This document shows positions 48,198-59,751 of a stretch of 64,000 nucleotides of DNA, one piece after another. The DNA lies in assembly GCA_036674765.1 (NCBI GenBank), contig JARVKI010000111.1:1-64000 (forward strand), in the 5' to 3' direction. Below the pieces are notes generated by a model. It did no database searches. It saw only the letters and a list, made by a program, of their open reading frames with translations, and was not told the origin of the DNA. The translations under genes and the position numbers were made by a program. Origin of the DNA: Seiridium cupressi. Lineage: Eukaryota; Ascomycota; Sordariomycetes; Amphisphaeriales; Sporocadaceae. Every line of letters begins with the position of its first letter. Positions within the stretch are counted from its first letter, which is position 1.

Positions 48198-48282
48198 GGC
48201 TCCTCTTGAAGGCTACTAGCACCTACTTCACCTCTGGGTCGCTGGTAGCCAGCTGTAGAGCAGCTGGTTGCCAGGAGGAGCC
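48198..48282. repeat. nested inverted repeats
   Basis: Outer arms GGCTCCTC (48198-48205) and GAGGAGCC (48275-48282) enclose an inner perfect hairpin, CCAGCTG (48249-48255), loop TAGAG, CAGCTGG (48261-48267). May be a MITE remnant or structured RNA. Confidence 0.6.
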
Positions 48283-48849
48283 AGTCAGTGGGGTTTCAGA
48301 TACAAGATTTTCACCGGTCGCAATCACAGATTGGGGTCAGAGATTCAATAAAAGACACATGCTAATCTACTGCTACCCAACTGTTTGACAGCTCCCGCGG
48401 CTGGTAGGTCGGGTTTCGCTGTCCCGTCAAGATCAAAAGCCGGTCATTTTTGCCAGTGCCATCAATTTAGCCAATGTTTGACGTCAGAGGGGAAGCAGAT
48501 TTGAACAGTACCCGAAGTTCTCCTTGTATTTTAGAAGTCGATCAGCATTGGTCGGGTTAACGTCACTAAACCATGCACCTTCGTTGATTTTTCCCATGTG
48601 TTGGTCCTGTTTTGACTGTCGAAATAGCACCAAGAAAAACGGGTTCACAATTCCACTGACGTATATAAGTATGCACAAGTCTTCGTTTATATTTCATTGA
48701 GTATCATTGTTGCCTCTTAATAGAGTGAGTAATACGAAGGCTGATATGTTCCTCTTGATACATTAAGGTGTTGGTCAGTGCGAGGGATACTTGCTGGTCT
48801 TCGCAAGTGCATAGGGATCCGGCGCTACTTGCCCTTGACATATCCCTCT

Positions 48850-49248
48850 TCATTCATCTCTTCCCTGGCGCTTCTTGCTGGGCTCTTCCGCTGGGGGTGG
48901 AATGCTCTTCTGTCCTTTGGTATCCACGTCGTGTCCTGGCGCAGACTCCAAATCGGCGCCTAGGATCTGCAATGGACCTGATTGAGTGGATAGAGCCCTA
49001 TAGCGATCCTGGCTAGATGATGAGGCCCCCCCAAAGCGTATAAGCTCGTGGTTGCCCGGTGCTAACCCTGGCTGGTGGATACGAATGTAACACATATCAT
49101 TGCGCAACTGGATGTCAAAGTTGTCGTTACCACAGTAGATTTGTACTGCCCTCTGTAGTTCTGGTATGGAACGCACAAGGTTTGGGTGCACTTTAATGAC
49201 TTTAGCATATGGAGGCTCGTTGGCTGGATTGGCTGGATTGTTAGACAT
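48850..49248 (-). CDS. 132-aa protein of unknown function, next to SNF2-like gene
   Basis: Intronless, ATG at 49248 (MSNNPANPANEPPYAKVIKV), balanced codon use. Residues about 15-61 look like a compact alpha/beta module (SIPELQRAVQIYCGND, then FDIQLRNDMCYIRIHQPG). The rest is low-complexity and ends in a basic/acidic tail (PSKKRQGRDE), consistent with a nuclear protein. The start lies 367 bp downstream of the stop of the SNF2-like gene, on the same strand. By eye its module aligns with residues 109-142 of that protein (pattern D-x-x-x-I-x-x-x-x-PG). The resemblance is short and could be chance. No family recognised. Confidence 0.55.
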   Translation of the reverse strand: MSNNPANPANEPPYAKVIKVHPNLVRSIPELQRAVQIYCGNDNFDIQLRNDMCYIRIHQPGLAPGNHELIRFGGASSSSQDRYRALSTQSGPLQILGADLESAPGHDVDTKGQKSIPPPAEEPSKKRQGRDE

Positions 49249-49615
49249 TGCTACGAGTTATGCTGTGGATGCTGATTCTGTTGGTCGATGGCTGCTAGGA
49301 ATGTGGCACTCAGATATAAAGGATTAGCAAGAAAGCCTTGATACTCCTCAGCTTGAAATCTAAAAGTCATATTTATACCGGGATTAGGAAATTGGAAGTG
49401 CATCACAACTAGCGGCGGTTATATATTAGCTAACGGGCAGGTTTGACACGTGCATCACACCCGGTAAGAGCGAGCGTGACGGTCTATTCGTTCTATTTAC
49501 CGTAGATAAAAATACTAGGGGTCTTATTAACGACTAAAGTGATTGTGGTACAGTGTGTATAGTATAGGGTATGTTGCGGAAGGAGTAGAAGCAAGGAGGA
49601 AAGGTTAACTCTGGC
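49249..49615. other. spacer between the 132-aa and SNF2-like genes
   Basis: 367 bp. Contains only a TATA-like ATATAAAG (49313-49320 on the plus strand) and AT-rich sequence, so the two genes probably have separate transcripts. Confidence 0.5.
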
Positions 49616-52600
49616 TTAATCGTAAATATCATCGAACTCATCCCCGCCCGCGTTGTCCTGACCTGCTTCACTCTCGTCGTTCAGGCTTACCTCGCTCGAA
49701 TCGTCCAGACCAAAGTAAGCCCAGTCGATCGCCGTACCATCCGCTTTGAACCACTTTGATGACGAGCCCAGAATCGCCTCTGTACGGTTTCTGTCTCTCC
49801 TCTGCACTTCGAAAATATTATTTGAGGCCCAAAACTGGTAGATGAACGTTTTCTGTGTCTGACCTTGCCGTGCGATCCTATCTCTGGCCTGCTCTCGCTG
49901 TCTTTCCCTTGCCAAGTCGATGAGAACTGCGTAATTGGCCCTTTGAAGATTCAACCCTTCGGCCAAAAGATTGAACGTGCCGATGAGAACTTTTGGGTTA
50001 TCTCCCGGCCGGCAGTCAGCACTAAAGTTGTGCAATATCGTCTCCCTCGACAGCCACGGGCGTGTCTTGCTACTTTTAAACGGTAGTGTAGCATGGAACA
50101 ACAGCACGTCAATGTTCCGATATTGACAAAATAGCAACATCGCCACGAGGTATGCTGTGATAGGGGTCTCGCAAAAGACGACCATATGGCGCAGCAGACT
50201 CCCGTCGCTGGGACCCGGATATGGCTGTTTCGTATTAGGATCTTTCAAGCGAAGGATCTCGTCGATAATTTTGCAAAGTTCCAAAAACTTCTCCGACTCA
50301 TCACGCAATATCTTGCGGTGTTTGTAGAACGGAGAATCAGTCAATGCTTGTATTGTTCTTGCCCGGATGATTGCTGGGTCTCCCAAGTGTTTCAGGTAGG
50401 CTCCGTTGAAATCTGCAGCGAGTTCTTCCATTTTCGAGCCATCAAAACGATCATGCCCAACTGATTCGTCCATCCATAATTTGGCTAAAGTGAGAAATGT
50501 TGTGCAACGTTGCGATAACCAAAATGCAGAGTTCTTTTCTCGCGAGGGGCCCACTTCCATACGTGCTCCCCCCAGAAGTTTCTGCTCTGTAGATTGCAGG
50601 GTAGGCTCAGGCCCTTGGTCTGTTTTCCCTTTTTTCTTTTCCCACTCGGCATAGAGCCGACGAACCTCTCGATGCACCCATGTACGCACACCTGCGACGA
50701 CAAGCCTCTGTGCGTCGAAGGCAGAGCCTGGTTTTACATCAAGTTGAACTTCCTGGACCTCAGACGGCGGGAGTGAAAAAATTGTCTTCGATCCGAATTT
50801 GTCCTGTTTGCGTCTTCGAATGATCATGGCAGGAAATATCTTCTTGTACTTCTCCGAGTCTTCTCGAATGTACTCGCTCACTACCCTCCGTACGGCCTCG
50901 CTCGAATCGCCGATATGCTCCTGAAGATATTTCCACCTCAGCCCGAGCTTGTGCAGGTCATCATCCGTTGTGAGGTTCATTTCCGAAAACCCTTTAGGCC
51001 AATCCTTCTCCTTCCAATCCTCATCTAGGATCACCCTCATCGTGTGTCGGAAGAACGAGCGCCAAAACTCCGGACCACTCGGCTGAAGGCTACCCGATAC
51101 CCCAACTGCTACCGGCGGCTTCTTACACTGTAGCCTGATGTCGTTGAGGACTTTGAATGGTAGCGTCGAATCTGGACCTGACTTACCGAGGTACTTGTGC
51201 ACCTCGTCCATGAATATCCAGGCTGGGGCCAACATGTTTACACTCAGATCAGGTTTTCTACTATCCCTGTGTCTGATATCAATGTCATATGCATCCTTGA
51301 GTTTATCAATGCTTCGTGGTGTAGTGAGGATCACATGCTGGCTGCCACCAGGGAACCCATTAATAAGGATACCAACATCAGCAGGATCGTCCGGGTTGGG
51401 GACAAACTTCCAATGATCTCTATGATTCGAGCTTGTGAGAGGAACAATATCTTCGTCTTTCTTGTAATAAGCCCTATTTAATCTCTGGGCGTCGACATTC
51501 GTGTGTAGTTTCATACCAGCTGCTGGGCTGCCCACACTGGTGTCGACAAACTTTTCCCATTCGGTCATCCAGGTGGTAACCAGGTTCGCAAGGCAAATAA
51601 TGATGCTAGGCGAGTCCTCCTGACTTGTCACGATACGTCTAGAAGCGGAGTTGAAGCGGCATGGACATTCGATTCCAAACTTTTTGCCCATCTGGCTTGG
51701 ACAGGGCTTGTCTGACCTATCAGTTTTAGGCAAATGCCGGCTAACTTGTGTCATTCTTGCTCCTTGGCGCCACGAACTACGGCAATCCTGCCACATAAGA
51801 TGCAGATAGGCGTATATGACGGTGATGGATATCACGTCGAAGCTTTTACCCAAACCCATCTCGTCGGACAACATGGGTCCCGCCACTTTCACGTCGCACA
51901 GACTGGTAAGTAACCAGTATACTACAGCGGCTTGGTGGGGCCTGAGTGGGCGCTTGAGACCTGGTACAATGATATCATGAAAACTTGGATCGGTCTGTAG
52001 GAAGAATTGGCACACCTTTCTCCAGTGTTCTGGATCGTCGAGTATTTGGTTGACACCTAGAGCATCAAGGACCGGGCTGTCATGTTGACTGCCAATGTCC
52101 GAAACATCATCGTTTGGCTCATCTTCATCACCTTGATTTTCGTCATCGTTTCCATCCACTACAAGTACGATGGGATCATCGCGACTGCCAGGACGTACAC
52201 CTACTTCCGGCCGTCGCGGTGCTGGAGCAGGTGCCTTTGGGTCCTTTGGACCGCCTGGGGGAACACCTATGTTGGGACGTGGCGGATGTCCAGGACGGGA
52301 AGCTCTTCCGGGATTGCTAGGCCCTCCAGATGGCTCTCCGGACGGCTCACCTACGCCTGGCCGGATCGGTGGCTTCGGAGCAGGGGGGGTCCAGGGACCC
52401 GCAGGCCTAGGTGATCCCACCGGCGCCCTCGGACTTATCTTACCCCCCGGCCCCGGAGTTGTCGCTTTGGGGTCGGGCTGGGGCGACCGCCGTACGACCG
52501 GATTCTTCTCTGGATCCGCCTGCGGTGGTTCCTCTGCTGGTGAATGTGGGGAACCTGGATTATCAAATTGTATGGATAACACATCCCTGAACTTTGGCAG

Positions 52601-52978
52601 TTCGAGATCTCCCTGTTGTATACGTCGGAATAGCATCCACAAGTCGAGGTCAGTGTCGGCCTCTATATTCGTGCCTTTGCTATCGATGTTAAGGATTCGT
52701 ATCCTCTTTCCATCAAATGGAGTGCCGATCCATTGAATAAGTTTATCCATATTCGGGTTCTCGTTTGGGTCATCACTTGGCGGTCGGTCCCGGACTAGGT
52801 TGATCAACGGTCTAACATCTGGTTCTGGCCGCCACGTCACCGCCACGAGTCCACCCAAGGGTGACCTTTCGTTATTTGCCTCGACGGCTTTGAGGATTGA
52901 CACGTTGTCTTCCTGAATCTGTCTGAGAATGCCCAGCACAGGTCCAAAGCCCACATTCCCGGAGGAGTCGTTGGCCAT
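49616..52978 (-). CDS. SNF2-like superfamily 2 ATPase with unusual N-terminal module
   Basis: 1120 aa in one exon, unlike the intron-rich neighbours. Residues 1-145 are a globular N-terminal region of unknown family. 145-275 is Pro/Gly-rich and disordered, and 277-305 is acidic. The ATPase core starts at LRPHQAAVVYWLL. Walker A is DEMGLGKS (about 370-377), motif II is DEVH (about 590) in place of the usual DEAH/DEGH, motif V is LAEGLNLQRANY (about 1000) and motif VI is QARDRIARQGQTQKTFIYQF (about 1031-1050), the Q..DR..R.GQ arginine-finger pattern. A long insert (about 400-470, with a Cys-rich CPCRF stretch) sits between the early motifs. The tail is acidic. It is probably a nuclear DNA-stimulated translocase. 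No bromo-, chromo- or RING domain allows subfamily assignment. Confidence 0.85.
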   Translation of the reverse strand: MANDSSGNVGFGPVLGILRQIQEDNVSILKAVEANNERSPLGGLVAVTWRPEPDVRPLINLVRDRPPSDDPNENPNMDKLIQWIGTPFDGKRIRILNIDSKGTNIEADTDLDLWMLFRRIQQGDLELPKFRDVLSIQFDNPGSPHSPAEEPPQADPEKNPVVRRSPQPDPKATTPGPGGKISPRAPVGSPRPAGPWTPPAPKPPIRPGVGEPSGEPSGGPSNPGRASRPGHPPRPNIGVPPGGPKDPKAPAPAPRRPEVGVRPGSRDDPIVLVVDGNDDENQGDEDEPNDDVSDIGSQHDSPVLDALGVNQILDDPEHWRKVCQFFLQTDPSFHDIIVPGLKRPLRPHQAAVVYWLLTSLCDVKVAGPMLSDEMGLGKSFDVISITVIYAYLHLMWQDCRSSWRQGARMTQVSRHLPKTDRSDKPCPSQMGKKFGIECPCRFNSASRRIVTSQEDSPSIIICLANLVTTWMTEWEKFVDTSVGSPAAGMKLHTNVDAQRLNRAYYKKDEDIVPLTSSNHRDHWKFVPNPDDPADVGILINGFPGGSQHVILTTPRSIDKLKDAYDIDIRHRDSRKPDLSVNMLAPAWIFMDEVHKYLGKSGPDSTLPFKVLNDIRLQCKKPPVAVGVSGSLQPSGPEFWRSFFRHTMRVILDEDWKEKDWPKGFSEMNLTTDDDLHKLGLRWKYLQEHIGDSSEAVRRVVSEYIREDSEKYKKIFPAMIIRRRKQDKFGSKTIFSLPPSEVQEVQLDVKPGSAFDAQRLVVAGVRTWVHREVRRLYAEWEKKKGKTDQGPEPTLQSTEQKLLGGARMEVGPSREKNSAFWLSQRCTTFLTLAKLWMDESVGHDRFDGSKMEELAADFNGAYLKHLGDPAIIRARTIQALTDSPFYKHRKILRDESEKFLELCKIIDEILRLKDPNTKQPYPGPSDGSLLRHMVVFCETPITAYLVAMLLFCQYRNIDVLLFHATLPFKSSKTRPWLSRETILHNFSADCRPGDNPKVLIGTFNLLAEGLNLQRANYAVLIDLARERQREQARDRIARQGQTQKTFIYQFWASNNIFEVQRRDRNRTEAILGSSSKWFKADGTAIDWAYFGLDDSSEVSLNDESEAGQDNAGGDEFDDIYD

Positions 52979-53785
52979 GATGTGTATGTGTAGGTTTTGA
53001 TGTTAGATTGTAAGGCAGTCGTACTTATAAGGTTATAGGGTCGAGATCAAAGTCCCAGCGATTACGTTGTTGCCAGGTATTAGAAGTTCTTTTGTAAATT
53101 TTGTGAATTCAAAATGACTGTTAATTAGGGTTTAAAATAGAGACTATGGCGTGCCGAGGCTTCATATATACCCGTGGCGAGCACATAGGCCAGATCCAAT
53201 TCGTGTGCTTTGATTAGTGTCGTCTATTAGGATTGGAAAGATTATATCTGAGGAGGACAAAGTAGTTGTTTTTTATTGTTCGCTATATATCTCGCGTTGC
53301 GGCTATTGTCCCTCAGCTTTATTGTTTGATTTAATAAAGGTGACTATTAGTGGCAGAAACAGTTAGAAATGCATCCCTTTATATTGTTATAAGAGTCCTT
53401 AGAAGTTTAGTCCCAACCAGCCACACTGTGGCGTATCGACGAATAATCACTATGTGGCACAATTAGCCCGTACTCGAAGATTTGACAACCTTGTCCGTGT
53501 TATAACGTCCTTGGTCTCCCTTTTTAGGTTTAACATAATTACGAGCACTTGAGCAATAATAGTAGCTCCTACTAAAAAAAAAAAAAGACAGCGCTCTCTA
53601 ACTTTTACATGAGATAAATTGATGAAAATACCCCTTATATCGATCGAGGCCATGAAACAGCCAACTTAGTGAGCTAGAGAATTAAGAGACATCTTTACAC
53701 TAATCCCAACAATATGACAGGCTTCCACCACCCCCATAGCTTCATGTATGTATCAGCAAGACCATATAATGAGTAATTCGAGCAG
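52979..53785. other. intergenic, SNF2-like promoter side
   Basis: About 800 bp, AT-rich, with an A13-type run near 53574-53586. No gene. Confidence 0.55.
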
Positions 53786-56700
53786 TTAGAACTTGGTCAA
53801 CCTCTTCGCAAGTCCTCTCTTCGGAACTCGTGCTAACCAGAATAGGGCCAGTGTTGCAACAATATTAAAGGCTGTGTATGCCCACAAGAGGCCAAGGTCA
53901 CGCCACCGTTGACCGTACGAAATGTCGACGGATGTGAGGAAGACGTTGGTATTGGCAAGCGAGCAAAACTGGCAGTTTGAAGTATCGTCCGGGTTGTAAA
54001 CTGCACCGCCGGCCAGCTGCATATATGCCTCCATATACTGGCCGCATGTCTGACCCTGTGCGGGCTGGAATTGGAGCAGCTCGAGAGCAGAGCAAGTCAC
54101 TTCATGATTGGCAACTCCAGTTCCGAGCATGCAGCCGATGATGTACGTGAACGGCGATACCCGATACATGAAATGCCAGAAGCCAGGTAGGGAGCTCAAA
54201 GGTACCATGACACTGTTGAACGCGAATTAGCTTGTGCTTTGTTACACCCATCCAGATATCAGCAGGCATGTATACGTACCCGCAGAAGATAAGCGATAGC
54301 GCAAACATGAGCAGCGCAATGACAGCTCCCACTTCAGCCGTGTCGACCCCAGCAATAACCATATCAGCAAAGGTAGATTCGAACATCATGAAAGACCAGG
54401 TGATGAAAAACATCAGTCCACCACGTTCTGTAACAGAGTCTGTGGCTACGGCATTGTTGTTCATGCCAACAAGGTAGTAGAATGGAAAGAAGACAAGGAG
54501 CGCAGCAAGTGTGTTCCATGGCAGCTCGGCCGACATGTTGGCGAGCATGAACACATACCACGAATACACTCGGGAGGAACGCTCTCTGCCTTCGTATTGC
54601 TGTCTCTGAACAATAAAGTGGGGCATTCTTTGGTAGACGAGAAATGCGAAGATGACTAGCAACATGAAGATGGAGAACATTTGGTGCTGAAGCCCGGATA
54701 TGGAGAGTTCTGCTTGATAGAATGACACGCCGATGAACAGGCTCTGGGACTGTGGTCAGCATGGATTTCCAACGAGCAAAGGAAAGATTCATACCGTTCC
54801 ACCACATAAGATCAGCTTAGCGTAAATGTACGAAGGGGTGCGCCAGTACTGCTCGAATACTCTCTTCGTCACAGCGACTAATTGGGTAGAGAAAGGCGCA
54901 GCATAATATGAGACCTCATCGCCTTCTCTAGAGGTCAGACGCCCTGTCGTTGTTATGGCAGCCAGCTCATTGAGTTCATTCCGCACAGCGGCACACTCAC
55001 TACTGGAGCGCCAGATCTCGGGCCAGTCGAGATCCGTGTGAGCTCCTGGCGCTGCACCTATGACTCTGAGCATCCATTCAGCCGGGTTCTCACCAAGACT
55101 GCACGGGTCAGCTCCATGGCGCTCGAAATAAGATGTGAGTGTCTTGCTATTCTCTCCCAGGTCACCGAAGTAGACTGTCCTTCCTCCCTTTGCAAGGAGA
55201 AGTAAGCGGTCGAATTGCTGAAAGAGTATAGCGGACGGCTGATGGATGGTGCATAGAATAGCCTGGCCGCTGTCAGATAGTTTGCGGATAAGAGTGGCGA
55301 TGGACCAAGCTGTCTGGCTATCAAGGCCCGAGGTAGGTTCATCGAGGAATAGCAAAAGATCTGGTTTCGCAGCAAGCTCTACGCCAATGGTGAGACGTTT
55401 TCGTTGCTCAACGTTCAGACCTATTAGATCTGTTAGTGCGGCGACGTAAATATCACTGGGATGATTGCTTGCCTTCCCCGGGAACTCCAATTACAGCTTC
55501 AGCGTATGCCTCCATATCCAGGAGGTCAATGACCTCCTCGACATAGGCATGTTTCTCCGCTATAGAGACAGTCGCCGGTTGACGAAGAATAGCGCTGAAT
55601 CGTAATGCCTCTCTCACTGTTGAAGTCTCTAGGTGTAAGTCCTGTTGTTGCACATAACCTGTCTGTCGCTGAAATGCCATGTTTTTGGGACGACCATCCA
55701 CAAGCATGTCGCCTGTCACAACGCCCATGGTGACCCGGTCAGCTAGAACATCTAGCAGCGTGGTCTTGCCAGCTCCCGACGCTCCCTTTCGTATGTCAGC
55801 GTTAAAGGAATCAAAGTCCGGGGCTGTTGTGCACAAACCATCAATGCTGTTAAGGTCCCTGGTTTCACCCATCCATCAACGTGATCCAGGATGCGCCTCG
55901 GCTGACCTTTTATGGTGATATCATAGCAGATTTGGTTCCAGTGAAAGATTGAATCCTGTTTCTGGATGCGACCTTCTGTCTGCTGTGTCTGTTGGCTCGT
56001 GTGATGTCTGTCGTGGACCTGCGAGCCGCCAGACTCTTCGTCATGGGGAGGCTTCCGTTCCGTGCTAGTTACTAGCTTATTCCGACGGAATAGTAACACT
56101 TCTCCCTTCGAAGGATCTAGTGATAGATATTCTGCTGCCAGCACGTATATGGACATGAAGAAGATTATATAAGCAATGAGGATGCCGAAATTTCTTCTCC
56201 TAGTCAGCAGAGTTTCGTGAAGACAACAAGGATTTAGAAGACATACCGCCAGATGTGGGAATGATAATATCCGAAGCTAGTATTCATGTACAAGTCGCCA
56301 TCAACAAAGTCCTGGCCAGGCAGCGCCCCTGCTACGGAGCAAGCCCTTTCGGTAGGCGTGGAGTTTGCGTATGATGGACCCATTGGAACGAATGATGCGC
56401 ATGGAAACTGGCGGCTGGACAACTCATTTGCCACCAGACTCTCATAGGCATAGGCTATGGGATCCAGATAGTTAATCCAACGAAGCCATCCTTGCATATT
56501 CTGAGTAGGTAGAATAAAACCAGTGTAGATTACAAGGCCCAAAATGAAGATAGCAGCCGGTGTCAGTGCTTGTTGGACAGTCTTTGACGTCTGTCCGATC
56601 GTCCGGAGGATCATGGACATGGTAAAAGTACATGTGAACCCAAAGAGCAAGAAGACGAAAAACGCGCCCGGTTCGCGTCGTAGATTGGCCATGAAGTACA

Positions 56701-58754
56701 GAGGGATATTGAAAGCGATTGTCGACAACACTTTGCTGGGAAGATCGCAAATAACAGATGAGATCGCCTCAGCAAATGGATGATATGAAGCATACCGAGC
56801 TTGTTTCTCCACAATCGGTCGTTGTTGATACAAAGAGAAAATCTAAGGCACGGACTAAGTGTAAGCCGGGGATCAAATGTGTGCGTAAATGATTAGACTG
56901 ACCTCCAAAGCACTGCTCAGAGCATTGAACAGGATGGCAAAGTATAAAAGTATACACCTGCTGTTGAGGCTGTCGGCTACGGGGTCCAGATTGTAATAGA
57001 TACTGCCAAGGACCACAGATATGACAAAGTTGGCGGCTATCGTGACTATAAAGAATGTCTTGTCCCCAGCTAATCTCTGGAAGCCTCGCTGCATGCAGAG
57101 GCCAATTTGCATTGGGATTGAGAGTGTGTAAGGCGACCAATTACGACTAAAGAAGGGTTAGCTAGGCCATTTGGCAGATTCAGGGATCTTTAGCTTACGT
57201 GAGTGATGCTTGTTGGAGCTTCCTTGCTTTCTTCAGGGGTTCGAAGTAGTTATTCTCCATTGCCGTATCAACCTCAAAAAGGTCAATCTTTTTCTGAAGC
57301 TCTTTATATATACCACTACGCTTCCATGCTTCAGCAAACTCATCTGGTGTCCTGGGAACCCGAGTCTCCAAGCCGGGCTGCGTCACGCGTTCCGCAGGGT
57401 TTGTCAGAGAGGTCAGAAAATCAGCTGTTGTTTGACGGTGAGGACAGTGGTAACCCATATCGGTGAAATATTTCTTGGCAATACTGATATGGCCAAAGAA
57501 TATCTGCCTTCCTTCGTACAAGACAGTCACGTTATCGAATACCTGGTTGGCGGCACCATTAGCAGATGAACTCTAGTAGGGCTCTCCGACAGAGTACTTG
57601 CATCGTATGCAGGCTGAGAGGCTTGGTATATGGCAACTATAGCACTAGTGCCGGCTAAGTCTGTAGATAGCTTCAAAGTCCTTGCGAACTCCAGGGCTGC
57701 CGCGCTGTCGAGACCTCGGGTACTGTTGTCCCAACATTGGATTGCACTCAAGTTGAGGGTGGCCTCGGCAATACTAACGCGCTTGCGTTCACCGCCACTC
57801 ACTCCCCTGATGTAGTCGTTGCCCACTTTCGTGTTCACAGTGTGAGATATGCCAAAGATAGCCATCACAACGTCCCGCAGATACTCGGCGTATGTCTTGC
57901 GACTGACACCGGGAAGCCTGTTTTTGGGAGTTCGGGCTAGTGCGGCGAACTGCAAGGTTTGACCAACCGTCAATTGTGGGAAATGGACATCAGTCTCCGC
58001 CTGATAAACAATTTCGCCCCGGAAGCGGCTGTGCATCACGTCCCATTGAATGCCTGAATGTATCGGTCAGTAATGCTCACGTTGAACTAGTGGTCACATA
58101 CCTTGATAATTGAAGTCAGACTTCGGATCAAGATGGAGGCCATGTACTTGACCGGCAATGGTTTTGAGTAATGTCGACACACCACTTGCAGCACAGTTAT
58201 GTCAGTCGAATCTCTAGCAGCGCTCTCTGTAGCTTGAAAACTCACCTGCCAGGTCGTCCAAGTACCAACAGCATTTCACCAGGTTGTACAAGACCATCAA
58301 AGTCTCTCAGAATGTGGATTTTTTGCTGTCGGCCCGAAATCCAATCTCTGACCATCAGGGGCGCTCTCCAGAGGACATTCAATATGTCTTTCTGATAGTC
58401 GACACCGCTACCGTAACCGTAGACGCTCAGAGATCGCCAGGAGACCCCTATTGGTTGGCGAGGATACTTGGCGGGATCCTCGGCAAAGGCCTGAAGTAAG
58501 GCTTGCCCCCATTTCTTTGCATCGAATTGAGGTGATTGGGGGTCCAGCCAGGGTGATGATGATAGAAAGGGATTGACGTTATGTGGTTCAGATCTAGCGC
58601 TGGCTTGGGTTAGTCGTCTCGCAAGAGCTGCGACCCTGGAGCTGTTGAACTCTTCTGAGTGTTCGAGATTCTCTGGCTCAGCTCTACTTGCATTGTCTGC
58701 GGACTGGGTAGTCTCCGAGTTCCTGGATGAGCCAGGTTGGCTGGCGGGAGACAT
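53786..58754 (-). CDS. PDR-type ABC transporter (ABCG full transporter)
   Basis: Eleven exons: 58754..58246, 58184..58102, 58053..57602, 57542..57199, 57146..56903, 56842..56247, 56199..55839, 55785..55473, 55420..54795, 54743..54280, 54212..53786, all in phase, giving 1472 aa. Start at ATG 58754. Two introns (57543..57601 and 55421..55472) begin with GC (GCAAG) instead of GT. Order NBD1-TMD1-NBD2-TMD2. NBD1 has Walker A GRPGSGVST (Lys replaced, as in PDR pumps, here by Val), signature VSGGERKRV and [14 protein letters not shown]2 has canonical Walker [10 protein letters not shown], degenerate signature LNVEQRKRL and [15 protein letters not shown]1 carries [22 protein letters not shown], typical of the family. 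Such plasma-membrane pumps export azoles, plant toxins and other hydrophobic compounds. Confidence 0.95.
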
Positions 58755-59751
58755 GGCTTTCAACTGGGGTCAGAGAGGCTTGAGGTGTTTCCTATGATTG
58801 AAAGGGTTCCGGGGGAAGAATCTTATATGTAAGATAGTGTATGGAATGAGATTCATTTGCCTCGCTGTCTCCGGAGAGGTTAAAGCCCGGCGGCCGAGGC
58901 AGAGTCACCATATTTAGGAATCGGTAGACATCCATAACGGCTCCGGCCTTGCCGTTGATTACCGGTTTCAAGCCATAGTCAGAAAATTAATGGGGTTTTT
59001 ATGATTAACTTCTCGTATAGGAGCGGATCGTAGGACATAATCGATTTTGTCTCAATGAAGACGCGGGCCCGCATCGGTAAATCGGCGATGAGTTTGACAT
59101 CACAGCTTAGTCGTGTTGTAGATCAGCCGGCCCCGACATGCCCAAAAGTGACTAGCGTCACCCACGAGCGGAGCCGATTCAAAACTTGTAGTGCACATGC
59201 AGTAGAAGAGTTGTGTATGTCTTATCTTGACTTCTCAAAATATATCAATCTAGACGGGCGGCGCAGGAAAACAGAGTGTTTCTTTATCTTCACGTGCATG
59301 TGTCCAAGCTGCCTAGACAAAGAGCGACATCGCAGATGACGTTAAATCGCGAGCTGAGAATGTGACAGTAGACCAAGAGGACTTCCAACAAATTCCAGCT
59401 TAATGTACATCTCAGGCCGTGCATTCCGAACACGCGACTGTTAATCCTTCCAGCATCAACCAGCTCTCTTCCACTTTCTCCAGTCTCACTACATTAAAGG
59501 CTCATTGCGTCAAGACTGGCACTGATGGACGACTTAGGTGCACCAAGTTTTGCCCCCATACGGCACTACGATGAGATGTAGTTAGTGGTGCTGGTCACGA
59601 TTATAAAGGAGAAAACATGGATTCGGCAGGATTGGGCTGTGTTCTATCCCAATTCTAGTGGAACCCTTGATCTAAGGTTGATGAGTTATTCTTTAGGCCT
59701 CGCCTTGCGCTGACGGGGGAGGCCACACTAACGATTCTTTCGTAAGACGGC
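58755..59751. other. intergenic, ABC transporter promoter region
   Basis: No gene recognised. Contains a plus-strand frame (59055-59339) lacking any domain. Drug-response elements may lie here but cannot be identified by eye. Confidence 0.5.

Larger units (their letters stand above)
47662..48849. other. intergenic with repeat copy and nested inverted repeats
   Basis: Contains dispersed repeat copy B (47831-48013) and a nested hairpin region (48198-48282). No gene recognised. Confidence 0.55.
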
